The notes under the pieces are model-generated. The model was not told where the DNA came from. It searched no databases and saw nothing but the letters and a program-made list of their open reading frames with translations. DNA of 64,000 nt from R-RK-3 sp963834945 (GTDB taxonomy: Bacteria; Pseudomonadota; Alphaproteobacteria; Rhizobiales; Rhodomicrobiaceae), in NCBI GenBank assembly GCA_963834945.1, contig CAWIDT010000001.1, positions 744,001 to 808,000 of the forward strand, in the 5' to 3' direction. Of this stretch, positions 1-9,591 are shown in pieces; positions within the stretch are counted from its first letter, which is position 1, and every line of letters begins with the position of its first letter. The position numbers were made by a program, and so were the translations under genes.

Positions 1-462
1 ATCGCCGGACCGCAGATCATGAAGGGCTATTGGCAGCGCCCGAAGGAAACCGCCGATGTGATGGTGGGCGAATTCCTGCGCACCGGCGATGTCGGCTACA
101 TGGACGCCGAAGGCTACACATTCATCGTCGACCGCATTAAGGACATCATCATTTGCTCGGGCTTCAATGTCTATCCGCGTGCTATCGAGGAAGCGATCTA
201 CCAGTTTCCCGGCGTCGAGGAAGTGACGGTGCTCGGCATTCCCGACACCTACCGGGGCGAGGCGCCCAAGGCCTATGTCAAGCTGCGCGAAGGCGTCGAG
301 GCGGCAAAGGCCGACATTCTGAAATTCCTTGAGCCGAGGCTGTCCAAGATCGAAATGCCCGCCGATATCGAATTCCGCAGCGAACTGCCGAAAACCCTGA
401 TCGGCAAGCTGTCGAAAAAAGAGCTTCGCGCTGAACTGAAGGCCAATGGCAACAAAAGCTGA
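1..462 (+). CDS. Long-chain acyl-CoA synthetase, C-terminal part (cut by window edge)
   Basis: This is the 3' end of an AMP-forming acyl-CoA ligase, which activates a fatty acid to acyl-AMP and then to acyl-CoA. The reading frame is open from base 1, so the N-terminal adenylation core lies outside the window. Visible hallmarks are the core motif around FLRTGDVGYMD (ANL motif A8 region), the hinge DRIKDIIICSGFNVYP, the EEAIYQFPGVEEVTVLGIPD segment, and a C-terminal lysine motif SELPKTLIGKLSKKELR that matches the catalytic Lys of the family. It ends in TGA inside the start of the MerR gene, so the two are translationally coupled. With the fadE-fadJ-fadI operon 3 kb away, fatty-acid degradation is the likely context. 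The exact substrate cannot be told from this fragment. Confidence 0.9.
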   Translation: MAGPQIMKGYWQRPKETADVMVGEFLRTGDVGYMDAEGYTFIVDRIKDIIICSGFNVYPRAIEEAIYQFPGVEEVTVLGIPDTYRGEAPKAYVKLREGVEAAKADILKFLEPRLSKIEMPADIEFRSELPKTLIGKLSKKELRAELKANGNKS

Positions 463-877
463 CGCAAAACCGGGCCAGCGCCCGGCGCAGACCAAAGGCG
501 AGACGCAGCTTTACAGCATCGGCGAACTTGCCGTCGAATTCGGTATTTCCACACGCGCCATCCGCTTCTATGAATCGAAGGGACTGATCGCGCCGGAGCG
601 GGTCGGCAGCAACCGCATCTACAAAAAGCGCGACCGCGCCCGGCTCATCCTCATCCTGCGCGGCAAGCGGCTGGGTTTCAGCCTCGAAGAGATCGCCGAA
701 TATCTCAACCTCTACGACGCCGACCCGAACCAGATCGCGCAGACACGGCTGCTGCTGAACAAGGTCGAGACCTCGGTCGCCGAACTTGAAGGCAAACGGC
801 GCGACATCGAGGCGGCGCTCGGCGATTTGGCCGACATCCGCACGCAGTGCATCGAATTGCTGAAGGGGCGGAATTAG
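446..877 (+). CDS. MerR-family transcriptional regulator
   Basis: This 143-residue protein has an N-terminal MerR winged-helix domain (about residues 24-92, YSIGELAVEFGISTRAIRFY followed by the ESKGLI turn) and a C-terminal dimerisation coiled coil (about residues 95-140). It has no cysteine cluster of metal-sensing type; the only Cys lies near the C-terminus. The layout resembles MerR regulators of acyl-CoA or branched-chain catabolism (LiuR/PfaR-like). That is also what its position suggests: its ATG overlaps the end of the acyl-CoA synthetase gene by 17 bases, so the two are co-translated. The ligand and operator are not evident from sequence. An autoregulated fatty-acid-degradation repressor is an inference. 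Confidence 0.85.
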   Translation: MATKADAKPGQRPAQTKGETQLYSIGELAVEFGISTRAIRFYESKGLIAPERVGSNRIYKKRDRARLILILRGKRLGFSLEEIAEYLNLYDADPNQIAQTRLLLNKVETSVAELEGKRRDIEAALGDLADIRTQCIELLKGRN

Positions 878-1190
878 GCAGGTGTGTGCCTGTTCGCCAG
901 GTTGGGCGGGCGATAGCGGATGACGCGGCTGGCCCGGAGGCGGCCTTCGGAAGCGGCCGATCCCAGGAATGGAAACGCGTTGTTGCTAGCTGATTTGAGA
1001 GGTCACGAGGCGCGGACACAGAGTGATACAGGTGAAGTGTCATTCAAATTAGCAGAAAGACTTAGCGGATGCTGTCCGCGTTGCTTTGGCGTTTGACCGC
1101 CGTGTAAGCCTATTGTGCATTGCTTCATCGGTTCGTTACAGTATATGTTGACGTCTCAAGCTGTTCGTTGTTTCAGCGGGATGAAGAGTC
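878..1190. other. Intergenic region, no gene recognised
   Basis: 313 bases between the MerR gene and the LRR gene. Base composition becomes noticeably more AT-rich from about 1010 onward. A TTGACG hexamer near 1148 could be part of a promoter for the LRR gene, but no convincing -10 element follows. No convincing coding frame on either strand. Confidence 0.5.
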
Positions 1191-2015
1191 ATGGGCTCGG
1201 GTCTACTGCATGCCTACAGTCGCTTAAGACGGTGGTTGTATGAGTCGGATAAAAACGCTCCGGGAGCGGACCTGATGCAGGCCCATGAGCGCATTGCGAT
1301 CGCGGCTCAGTCAAAGGTGGAGGCGCTTGATCTCAGCAAGCTGGGCCTCACGCACCTCCCAGAGGACCTTTGCGCACTCGAATGGCTCACCAGCCTCGAT
1401 CTGAGTTATAATCATTTCGGCCCAGATGGGGCGCGGGCACTGTCGTCGCTGACCGGTCTCACGACCCTCCATCTGAACGGCAATCGAATCATGGAAGAAG
1501 GAGTACGCGCGCTTTCGTCATTAAGCCATCTAACCCGACTTGGTCTGATGGACAATGATATCGGCGATGAAGGCATGCGGGCGCTCTCGTCTCTTCCGAA
1601 GCTCGCTAGCCTGGATCTGGGTAACAATGGCGTCACCTCAGAAGGGGTGCGCGCGCTTTCCTCGCTTACCAGTCTCACCAGCCTCAGTCTGAGTAACAAT
1701 GACATTGGCCCGGAAGGGGTACGCGCGCTTTCGTCACTAACCAGCCTCACGAGCCTCAATCTGAGCGGCAATTACGTTCTCGATGATGGAGCGCGGGCAC
1801 TTTCGGAAATGCGCCAACTCATCCATCTCGACCTGTTTCACGCGAGGATCGGCGATGAAGGGGCGTGGGCGCTGGTATCGCTGCCTAGCCTCACCTATCT
1901 CAATCTCGATTGGAATCTGGTCACCGAAGCGGAGGCGAAGAAGCTGCTTGTGCTGACGAAGGGCCGGATTACCCTCCAGGTGGAGCCGGAGCGCGGATCG
2001 GGGCTCGGCGTCTGA
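1191..2015 (+). CDS. Leucine-rich repeat protein (24-residue repeats)
   Basis: A 274-residue protein with no signal peptide or membrane segment. After a basic N-terminal segment and one canonical shorter LRR (about residues 43-65, EALDLSKLGLTHLPEDL), there are eight consecutive 24-residue LRRs from residue 66 to about 257. The unit is LTSLxLSxNxIGxEGxRALSS, close to the GALA/RNase-inhibitor-like spacing seen in some bacterial LRR proteins and in Roc-COR proteins. No Roc GTPase, COR, F-box or effector domain is attached, so it is a bare solenoid, most likely a protein-binding scaffold. The surrounding DNA is somewhat less GC-rich than the neighbouring fad genes. The start is weakly supported because the upstream purine stretch is a poor ribosome site. 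Function unknown. Confidence 0.8.
   Translation: MGSGLLHAYSRLRRWLYESDKNAPGADLMQAHERIAIAAQSKVEALDLSKLGLTHLPEDLCALEWLTSLDLSYNHFGPDGARALSSLTGLTTLHLNGNRIMEEGVRALSSLSHLTRLGLMDNDIGDEGMRALSSLPKLASLDLGNNGVTSEGVRALSSLTSLTSLSLSNNDIGPEGVRALSSLTSLTSLNLSGNYVLDDGARALSEMRQLIHLDLFHARIGDEGAWALVSLPSLTYLNLDWNLVTEAEAKKLLVLTKGRITLQVEPERGSGLGV
1386..1961 (+). repeat. Eight in-frame 72-bp tandem repeats within the LRR gene
   Basis: The 24-residue LRR units correspond to 72-bp DNA repeats beginning at about 1386, 1458, 1530, 1602, 1674, 1746, 1818 and 1890. The sub-motif encoding RALSSL recurs with near-identical codons (GCGCGCTTTCGTC-like) in the middle units. The last two units are more diverged. This pattern suggests expansion of the central units by recombination or slippage. 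Confidence 0.8.
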
Positions 2016-2091
2016 CAGCAGCGCCGCGACGATGCGCCCGCCTGCCGCCGCGGGAGCCTTTCAATGATCTCTCTTGGCGGGAATTTGCCCA

Positions 2092-2808
2092 ATGCGCATT
2101 ATTTTCCGATGTGATCCAGCCCTGGCCGATCACTTGCCGCAGCCGATCCCCGCGCGCAGCGCGCTGCCCGGCTGGTTGAAGGATATGCCGGCGCATGCGC
2201 AATCTGAAATTCATGGCCGGGACATCCGCACTGTCAAGCAATGCCCGCCGTTCATCGACGCCATGGCTTTCGGCTTCCTGGTGCTTTTGCCGTGCGACGT
2301 TACGGTCGACCGCGGCGTCTTCTCATGGAACTGGCCGATCCCGACCCCCACCACGGAGGGACATCCCCGCGCGCCGCTCAGCTTCCACGTGCCGGCCCAA
2401 CTCGCGGGCGCGCCTTTCGCCCGCGAGGGCCAAGCGGCTCTAAAGTTCAACAGCTTCTGGACGATTGAGCTTGAGGAAGGGTGGTCGCTGTTTGCGACAC
2501 ATCCGGTCAACCGGGACGACCTGCCATTTCGGTTGATCACCGGGCTCGTCGATTGCGACCGTTTTTACGATGCCGGCATCAACTTTCCCGCAATCTGGAC
2601 AGCGCCGGATTTTTCCGGCGTCCTGCCGAAAGGAACGCCTGTCGCGCAATGCTTTCCCGTGTCGCGTGCCGACGCCAGTTTCGAATTTGAAACGCTCGGG
2701 CCTGCGCATCAGACGGCCTACTCAAAGACCGTTGCCGACGTTCTGTCCAAACCGGGCATCTACCGCAAGCAATTTCGAGCGAGCCGCCCGCGATCAACCC
2801 GCAAGTAA
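2092..2808 (+). CDS. DUF6065-like protein of unknown function
   Basis: A soluble protein of about 238 residues with no signal peptide. The pattern is an N-terminal CPPFIDAMAFGFLVLLPCDV segment, a central FWTIELEEGWSLFATHPVNR strand region, LVDCDRFYDAGINFPAIW, and a late PKGTPVAQCFPVSR motif. I recognise this as the arrangement of the DUF6065 family (from memory, not a database hit). That family has no assigned biochemical role. An in-frame TTG at 2074 is an alternative start; ATG 2092 is preferred because the GGCGGGAA stretch lies about 10 bases upstream. Its 3' end overlaps the convergent TPR gene by 15 bases. It follows the LRR gene after 76 bases, so co-transcription is possible. Confidence 0.65.
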   Translation: MRIIFRCDPALADHLPQPIPARSALPGWLKDMPAHAQSEIHGRDIRTVKQCPPFIDAMAFGFLVLLPCDVTVDRGVFSWNWPIPTPTTEGHPRAPLSFHVPAQLAGAPFAREGQAALKFNSFWTIELEEGWSLFATHPVNRDDLPFRLITGLVDCDRFYDAGINFPAIWTAPDFSGVLPKGTPVAQCFPVSRADASFEFETLGPAHQTAYSKTVADVLSKPGIYRKQFRASRPRSTRK

Positions 2809-3606
2809 ATAGCGCAGTGCACTCTCTTCGATCCAAAGCTTGCCGTAAGGCGCAGAGGTCAAGGCCATCGCAATTGTGCCAAACATTGACGGTCGTAAGC
2901 GAAAGGCCGCACGATAAGCGTCAATAGCGAGATCGAGATCACCGGTCTCCTGAAGCGCCACCCCGAGATTAAAGGCCGCCTCGGCGTCGTCGGGTTTCGC
3001 CTCAAGCGCCCGTCGATAGGCGGTGACCGCGCCGGCGTGGTCGAGCAAATCCTGTTTGGCAAGTCCCAGATCGAACCAGACGGACGCAGGACCATCGTTT
3101 GTTGCAGCCCGCTCCAGCAGCGCGGCCGCCTCCGCATGGGCGCCGTCCTGCCAGGCAAGACGGCCAGCTCTTGCGAGAGCCTCCTTGCAATCCGGGATGG
3201 CTTTCAGGATCGCGCGCCAAACCTCGCGTGCTCTCGCAGACGAGCCCGCCTGGTCGAGCGTCCGTGCGGTCTCAAGCAGGATTTCAGTGTTCACGCCCAG
3301 CTCAGCGGCCCGCTTGAAATAAGCCAGGGCTGCTTCGATTTTGTTTTCGGCCCGAGCGATGCGGCCGGCAAGCAGCAAGGCGGAGGCGTTTTTTGGGGCG
3401 ACCTTCAGGCTGGCATCAACGTGTACCCGCGCCGACGCAAAATCGTTCCGTGCACAGAGCACTGAGGCAAGAAGATAGAGGAGCGTCGGCTCTTGGGGCT
3501 GTCGTATCAGCGCCTGTTCGCAAAGCCGGGTCGCCTCGTCATGTCGGCCGGAATTGAACGCCGCTATGGCCCTGCGGACAACGTCTTGTGCTCCAGAGGA
3601 CTGCAT
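2794..3606 (-). CDS. TPR-repeat protein
   Basis: This 270-residue protein consists almost entirely of tetratricopeptide repeats. About six degenerate 34-residue helix pairs can be picked out, for example AIAAFNSGRHDEATRLCEQA near the N-terminus, and later ALEAKPDDAEAAFNLGVALQ with ETGDLDLAIDAYRAAFRLRP. No signal peptide, transmembrane segment or attached enzymatic domain is present. TPR solenoids are protein-interaction scaffolds; some proteobacterial homologues carry a sulfotransferase or methyltransferase domain after the TPR array, which is absent here. It is convergent with, and overlaps by 15 bases, the DUF6065-like gene. Function unknown beyond scaffold. Confidence 0.8.
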   Translation of the reverse strand: MQSSGAQDVVRRAIAAFNSGRHDEATRLCEQALIRQPQEPTLLYLLASVLCARNDFASARVHVDASLKVAPKNASALLLAGRIARAENKIEAALAYFKRAAELGVNTEILLETARTLDQAGSSARAREVWRAILKAIPDCKEALARAGRLAWQDGAHAEAAALLERAATNDGPASVWFDLGLAKQDLLDHAGAVTAYRRALEAKPDDAEAAFNLGVALQETGDLDLAIDAYRAAFRLRPSMFGTIAMALTSAPYGKLWIEESALRYLLAG

Positions 3607-3708
3607 ATTCTCGCCCGATTGACAGTGGCCGACGCTATCTCACGCAGCATCGAGAGCGCAGGCGCAGCCAGTGCGCTGCATGCGCGAGTTGGCTGCCCTG
3701 GCCCAGGA

Positions 3709-5015
3709 TCAATGCACGGTGTGCTGCGTCGGGTTCACGCCTTCGAGGATGGCCGCGACGCCCATGCCGCCCGCCGTGCAGATCGAAATCAGCCCGCGCC
3801 CGCCGCCGTTCTGCGACAGGATTTTTGCCAGCGTCGCGACGATGCGGCCGCCGGTCGCGGCGAACGGATGGCCGAAGGCGATGCTGGAGCCTTTCACATT
3901 CAGCTTGGAGCGGTCGATGCTGCCGAGGGGGCGGTCCTTGCCGAGGATTTCCTTGCAATATTGCGGCGATTCCCAGGCCTTCAGCGTCGCCAGCACCTGT
4001 GCGGCGAAAGCCTCATGGATTTCGTAAAAGTCGAAATCCTGCAAGGTCAGCCCGGCTTGGTCGAGCATGCGCGACACCGCGATGGTCGGCGCCATCAACA
4101 GCCCCTGCCCATGCACGAAATCGATGGCGGAGTGATAGCCATGGGTGAGGTAGGCTTGCGGCCGCAGCCCATGCTTGTCGGCCCATTCCTCGGAGGCGAG
4201 CAGCACCTGGAGGCGCCGTCCGTCAGCGGCGTGGAGTTCGCCGCCGTGAGGGTGCCGCGCGCGGATTTCTCGAAGGCCGGTTTTAGCGTGGCGATCTTGG
4301 CGAGGTCGATGTCGGCGCGCAGATTGTTGTCGCGGAACACGCCGGCACAGGGCACCAGCAGATCGTCCATGAAGCCTTCGTCATAGGCTTTGGCCGCCTT
4401 GCGGTGGCTCTCATAAGCCAGCTGGTCCTGCGCCTCGCGGGAGATTTCGAATTCCTGCGCCATCAGCTCGGTGTGCTGGCCCATCGAGAGGCCCGTGCGC
4501 GGCTCGGCGACGCTCGGCGCCACAGGGGCAAGCTCGGACGGTGAGAAGCCCTTCATGAAGATGCTGGCCTTTTCGCCGAAAGTCTTGGCGCGGGACAGCT
4601 TTGCCAGACGCTGCGCCAGACGGCGCTGCACGACGATCGGCGCGTCCGATGTGGTGTCGGAGCCGACCGAAATCGCGCATTCGATCTGGCCGGTGGCAAT
4701 CTTGGCGGCGCTGCCGAGCGCAGCCTGCAAGCTGGTGCCGCAGGCCTGGATGAGGGTGACGCCCGGCGTGCGCGGATCGAGCTTGGTCGCGATCACGGCT
4801 TCACGCGCCAGATTGAAGTCCTTCGAATGGGTCAGCACCGCGCCGCCGACGACTTCGTCGATGAGCTGCCCCTCAAGGTGATATTTGTCGACAAGCCCGT
4901 TCAGAGCCGTCGTCATCAGGTCGAGATTGGTGAGATCGGCATAGGCCGTGTTCGAACGGCAGAAAGGCGTGCGGATTCCGCCTATGACAGCGACACGCCG
5001 CATTTGTCCAGCCAT
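3709..5015 (-). CDS. fadI: Acetyl-CoA C-acyltransferase (thiolase), with one apparent frameshift
   Basis: 3-Ketoacyl-CoA thiolase, the last step of the beta-oxidation cycle (thiolytic release of acetyl-CoA). The N-terminal half has RVAVIGGIRTPFCRSNTAYA and the nucleophile segment IQACGTSLQAALG. The C-terminal half has the NEXXAAQ-type motif (EIHEAFAAQ), the GSSIAFGHPFAATG active-site His loop and the SICTAGGMGVAAIL second Cys. The two halves are in different frames. The break is near 4213, where TCC AGG TGC TGC TCG would read S-A-V-L-L-A with one extra base, so one base is missing. Start ATG at 5015 follows AAGGAG, 10 bases after the fadJ stop. With the corrected frame it is about 435 residues, normal for FadI. 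A sequencing indel is more likely than a dead gene. Confidence 0.88.
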
Positions 5016-5025
5016 GATCAGCTCC

Positions 5026-7042
5026 TTATTCGGCTGCCGCCGTCGCCACCGCCGCCTGGGGCTGCGTGCTGACGGGCGCCGTCTTTTGTGTTGCACGATA
5101 ATGCAGCGGTCCGCCGCGGAACGGGGCGAAGCCGGTGGCGAAGATCACCCCGGCATCGACGTGATCGGCGTCGGCGACCACACCCTCGGCGAGGCATTTC
5201 TCGCATTCGTCGATCAGCGGCTTGATCAGGTCCTTGCCGAGCCGGTCGAGTTCCGCCTGGTCATATTCGGCCGGAGCTTTCTGCGCCTTGCCGTCCACCC
5301 AGCTGTAAAAGCCGGAGCCGGTCTTCTTGCCGAGATTGCCGGCGGCGACCAGCCGGGCCAGCTCCGAATTGGGTGCCGCCGGATGGCCCAGCACTTCGGC
5401 GACATGGGCGCAGATATCGAGGCCGACCGTGTCGGCGAGTTCCACCGGCCCCATGGGCATGCCGAATTTCTCGGCGGCGGCGTCGATCTTTTCCTTCGGC
5501 TGGCCTTCCTCGACGCGCCGCATCGCGTCGAACATATAGGGGCCGAGCACGCGGTTGACCAGGAAGCCGGGGGTGCTCTTGGTGATCAGCGGGAATTTGT
5601 CGATCGCGGTCACGAAGCCGCAGCCCTGCCGCACGACGTCGTCGCGGCTGCCGGGTCCGCGCACCACTTCGACCAGCGGCAATTGCGGCACCGGATTGAA
5701 GAAATGCACGCCGATCAGCCGTCCCGGATCGGCAAGCGCGGTGGCGATCTGCTCGATCGGCAGGGACGAGGTGTTCGTCGCCAGCAGCGCGCCCGGCTTC
5801 ATGCGCGCCTCGGCGGCGGCGAGCACCTTCTGTTTGATGTCGAGCTTTTCGACGATCGCCTCGATGACGACATCGGCGCGCGGAATGTGCTCGCCCTTCA
5901 CATCGGCATAGAGGCGGGCGACCGCCGTATTCACTTCGGTCGAGCCGCGCAGGCGCTTCTTGAACAGCTTCTTGGCGTTCACCAGCGCCTTGTCCACCTG
6001 CTCCTGCGACTGATCCTGAAGGCTGACCTCCATGCCGCGAACCACGCACCAGGCGGCGATGTCGCCGCCCATCGTGCCGGCGCCGATCACATGCACGCGC
6101 TGCGGCTTGGGCATGTTCTTGGGCGCTTCGCTCTTGAGCATTTCGGACAGGCGGAAGACGCGGCGCAGGTTGCGCGAGGTTTCGCTGACCATCAGCGGGG
6201 CGAAATAGCGGGTTTCGGCGATCGCCATCTGCCGGCGGTCGCCGCCGAAACGGTCGAACAGGTCGATGAGCTTGAAGGGCGCGGGATAATGCTCCTCGCG
6301 CACCTTTGCCGCGGTTTCCTTGCGCATGCGGCTGGCCAGAAGGCCGCGCAATGGCGACTGGCTGAGCAGGCGCTTCCACCAGGATGCGCCCTTGGATTTG
6401 CGCTTCTGCAACACGGCGCGCCGGGCAGCCCAGCGCAGTTCCAGCTTGCTGGGCACCAGCTGATCGACAAGACCCATATTGCGCGCGGCGCTGGGGCGCA
6501 GCATCTTGCCGGTGAGCATGGCCGGCATGGCGGCGAGCGGGCCGGACAGCTCGATCCAGCGGACGGTGCCGTTCAGGCCGGGAATGAGGCCGAGCCGCAC
6601 CTCGGGCAGGCCGAGGCGGGTTTCCTCGGCACGCGTCGCGATGCGGTAATGGCAGGCCATGGCGAATTCCAGGCCGCCGCCGAGGCAATAGCCGTTGATC
6701 GCGGCGATCACCGGGATCGGCATCATCTCGATGCGGTCGAACACCGCCGTCAATTGCCGGACGACGTCCTCGACGTCCTTCTCGCGGGTCAGATTGTCGA
6801 ATTCCCTGATATCGGCGCCGGCGATGAAGGCCTTTTCCTTGCCCGACATGAAGATCAGCCCGCGCGCTTCGCCGCGCTTTGCCTCCTCTTCGACCGCCGT
6901 GACGATGCTGTCCAGCTCGGTCGCGGTCTGTACGCCGAAGGTGTTGGTGCTTTCGCCCGCCTGATCGAAAATGGCCCAGGCGATGTTTTCGAAATCGATG
7001 TGGTACTTGCCAATGTTTCAGGTTAGGCAGCGTCTTGGCCAT
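5026..7042 (-). CDS. fadJ: Beta-oxidation multifunctional enzyme: enoyl-CoA hydratase / 3-hydroxyacyl-CoA dehydrogenase, one apparent frameshift
   Basis: The alpha subunit of the fatty-acid oxidation complex hydrates enoyl-CoA and oxidises 3-hydroxyacyl-CoA with NAD+. The N-terminal crotonase domain is marked by FIAGADIREF and the GGGLEFAMACHYRIA oxyanion loop. The Rossmann domain is marked by VHVIGAGTMGGDIAAW and HFFNPVPQLPLVEVVRG, and a C-terminal 3HCDH domain follows. The start ATG at 7042 gives MAKTLPNLKHWQV, then the frame must change near 7001-7006 to reach HIDFENIAWAIFDQAGEST. One missing base there restores about 671 residues, in line with FadJ/FadB relatives. It is 14 bases downstream of fadE and 10 bases upstream of fadI, so fadE-fadJ-fadI form one operon. 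The frameshift is probably a sequence error. Confidence 0.88.
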
Positions 7043-7056
7043 AATTCCCGCCTCCG

Positions 7057-9591
7057 CTATTCCGCCGCGTGAATGTCTTCCGCCGCCGCATGGGGCGGCT
7101 TCTCGAATGCGTTCGCGGCGCGCGAATTGTGCCCGATGGCGCTCTTGCCGGTGATCTCGTCTGGATCGAAATGATCGACCGCGATGACTTTCGCCACCAG
7201 CCGCTCGCGTTCGCGCAGCAACTCGCCCTCCTGCGCCGTCACGACGCCTTTCTGCACCGCTTCGGCGATGAAATCATTGCCGAGGAACCGATGCACCGTG
7301 CCGTGCCGCACCGCATATTCCAGCTTGCGATTGGCGTCCTCGGATTCGATCACCTTGAGGAATGCCGCCTCCAATACGCCCGTCGCTTCATTCAGATCGT
7401 GGCTGACATAGATCTCGCGCGTCAGCCGGTCGCGCGTCGCGCCGGGTTCCAGCACCGTCGATACGATGCGGTTGGCGCGGCGGTCGTTGGAGATGCCGAA
7501 ATTGTTGCCCAGCGGAAACACGGTGACGCGCAACAGCGCCGCGACAAGCGGATTGGGGAAATTGGAGATCACTCGCGCCAGCGACGCATAGAAGCGATGC
7601 AGCGCGTTCTTGATGCAATAGTCCAGGATGATGCGGTCGGCTTCCGGCTCGCCGTCGTCCTCGAAGCGCTTCAGCATGCAGCAGACGAAATAAAGATCCG
7701 ACAGCGCGTCGGCCAGGCGTCCGGTGATGTGCTGCTTGGTCTTCAGCCCGCCGCCCAGAATGGCCACCGACAGGTCGGCGACGAGGGCGAAATTGCGCGC
7801 CGCGCGCGAGGCCTGCCGGTACCAATGCGCGGTGTAGCGGGCCTTGGGAGCCTTGGCGAACAGGCCGAAGGTGATGTTGTGGAAGAAGGCGCCGAAAATA
7901 TTGGCCGTCGCGAAGCCGACATGGCCCTCGAAGGCGGTCTCGAATTCGTTGAAGCCTTCGTCCTCGTCCGGGTTCTGGACCGCTTCCACTTCCTTGAACA
8001 GCCACGGATGGCTGCGCAGCGCCCCTTGCGCGATCACCATCAGCGAGCGCGTCAGGATATTGGCGCCCTCGACGGTGATGCTGACCGGGATGGATTGATA
8101 GGCGGCCTGGGCGAAGTTCGACGGGCCGTCGCAGATCGCCTTGCCGCCCTGGATGTCCATGGCGTCGTTGACGGCGTGCCGCGCCCATTCGGTGCAGCTA
8201 TATTTCATCAGCGCTGAAATCACGGCGGGCTTGTCGCCGCCTGACACCATCGCCGCCGTCACCGAGCGGGCGGATTCGAGCAGATAGGCGGCCTCGACCA
8301 TGCGGGCGAGCGGTTCCTCGACGCCCTCCATCTTGCCGATGGGGATGTTGAACTGCGAGCGCACCCGCGCATAGGCCGAAGTCGAGCGCAGCATGCTCTT
8401 GGCCGCCGCCGTGCCGGAGGCGGGCAGCGAAATCGCCCGGCCCGCCGCGAGGCAGCTCATCAGCATGGGCCAGCCCTGGCCGACGCGATCGACGCCGCCG
8501 ATGATCCAGTCGAGCGGAATGAAGACGTTTTCGCCCCAGGTCGGGCCGTTCGGGAAGGCGTTGCCGCAGGGCAGATGCCGCCGGCCGATCTGCACGCCCT
8601 GATGTGTCGCCGGGATGAGCGCCAGCGTGATGCCGATATCCTCGCCCTTGCCGAGCAGGTTATCCGGGTCGGCCATGTGGAAGGCGAGGCCGAGCAGCGT
8701 CGCGTTGGGCGCCAGCGTGATATAGCGCTTGTCCCAATTGAGCCGCACGCCGACCACTTCCTGGCCGTTATGCATGCCGCGCGTCACCGTGCCGATATCG
8801 CGCATCGAAGCGGCGTCCGAGCCGGCATAGGGGCCGGTGAGCGCGAAACAGGGGACGTCCTCCCCGCGCGCCAGACGCGGCAGATAATGCTCCTTCTGTT
8901 CGGCGGTGCCGAATTTCTCGATCAATTCGCCAGGTCCGAGCGAATTCGGCACCATCACCACGACCGAAACGTCCGGCGAGCGGGAGGAGACCTTGCCCAG
9001 GATCAGCGATTGCGCCTGCGCGGAAAAGCCCAAGCCCCCATGCTCCTTGGAAATGAGCATGCCGAGGAAGCCCTTCTGCTTGATGAAATTCCAGATGTCC
9101 TCGGGGATTTCACGCTGCTTGGCGCGGATCTGCCAGTCATTGGCCATGCGGCAGAGCTCTTCGGCCGGGCCGTCCAGGAACCGGCGCTCGTCATCGGTCA
9201 GGGTCATGGGCCGCACGGCGCGCAGCTTGTCCCAATTGGGCTCGCCGCCGAACAGCTCCGCATCGAAGCCGAGCGTGCCCGCGTCGAGCGCCGCGCGTTC
9301 GGTCGGCGACACTGGCGGCAGGATCTTCTTCACCATGCGGAAGGCCGGCATCGTGACGACTTGGCGCCGGATCGGCCGGTAGGCGATCAGCCCCAGCGCG
9401 ATGGCGGGAATCCAGCCGAGCAGTTTGGTGAAGGTGAAGCCGCCCATCGGACCGAAGGCGAAACCGGCCTGAATGAGGAAGGTCGCGACGGCGACCAGAA
9501 CCGCCCACGCCCAGACGGGCGCGCGCCAAAGTGCCAGGGCGATCGCCGCTCCCAGGCAGAGAAGCAAAAAGATGAGTGCCGCCATGGTCAT
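7057..9591 (-). CDS. fadE: Acyl-CoA dehydrogenase, FadE type
   Basis: An 844-residue FAD acyl-CoA dehydrogenase that performs the first oxidation step of beta-oxidation. Two hydrophobic segments at the N-terminus (about residues 4-22 and 27-66) match the membrane-anchored architecture of E. coli FadE (814 residues). The dehydrogenase core follows, with FLGMLISKEHGGLGFSAQ, PCFALTGPYAGSDAASM and the C-terminal helical domain containing MDIQGGKAICDGP. A long extra C-terminal region corresponds to the DUF1974 segment of FadE. The start ATG has GGAGG five bases upstream. It is the first gene of the fadE-fadJ-fadI operon. Confident as FadE class; chain-length preference cannot be read from sequence. 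Confidence 0.93.
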   Translation of the reverse strand: MTMAALIFLLLCLGAAIALALWRAPVWAWAVLVAVATFLIQAGFAFGPMGGFTFTKLLGWIPAIALGLIAYRPIRRQVVTMPAFRMVKKILPPVSPTERAALDAGTLGFDAELFGGEPNWDKLRAVRPMTLTDDERRFLDGPAEELCRMANDWQIRAKQREIPEDIWNFIKQKGFLGMLISKEHGGLGFSAQAQSLILGKVSSRSPDVSVVVMVPNSLGPGELIEKFGTAEQKEHYLPRLARGEDVPCFALTGPYAGSDAASMRDIGTVTRGMHNGQEVVGVRLNWDKRYITLAPNATLLGLAFHMADPDNLLGKGEDIGITLALIPATHQGVQIGRRHLPCGNAFPNGPTWGENVFIPLDWIIGGVDRVGQGWPMLMSCLAAGRAISLPASGTAAAKSMLRSTSAYARVRSQFNIPIGKMEGVEEPLARMVEAAYLLESARSVTAAMVSGGDKPAVISALMKYSCTEWARHAVNDAMDIQGGKAICDGPSNFAQAAYQSIPVSITVEGANILTRSLMVIAQGALRSHPWLFKEVEAVQNPDEDEGFNEFETAFEGHVGFATANIFGAFFHNITFGLFAKAPKARYTAHWYRQASRAARNFALVADLSVAILGGGLKTKQHITGRLADALSDLYFVCCMLKRFEDDGEPEADRIILDYCIKNALHRFYASLARVISNFPNPLVAALLRVTVFPLGNNFGISNDRRANRIVSTVLEPGATRDRLTREIYVSHDLNEATGVLEAAFLKVIESEDANRKLEYAVRHGTVHRFLGNDFIAEAVQKGVVTAQEGELLRERERLVAKVIAVDHFDPDEITGKSAIGHNSRAANAFEKPPHAAAEDIHAAE

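Noticed and set aside
4948..7026. Long plus-strand open frame opposite fadJ
   Set aside because: High-GC shadow of the fadJ codons; its translation is His/Arg/Gly-rich with no family blocks, while the minus strand encodes FadJ.
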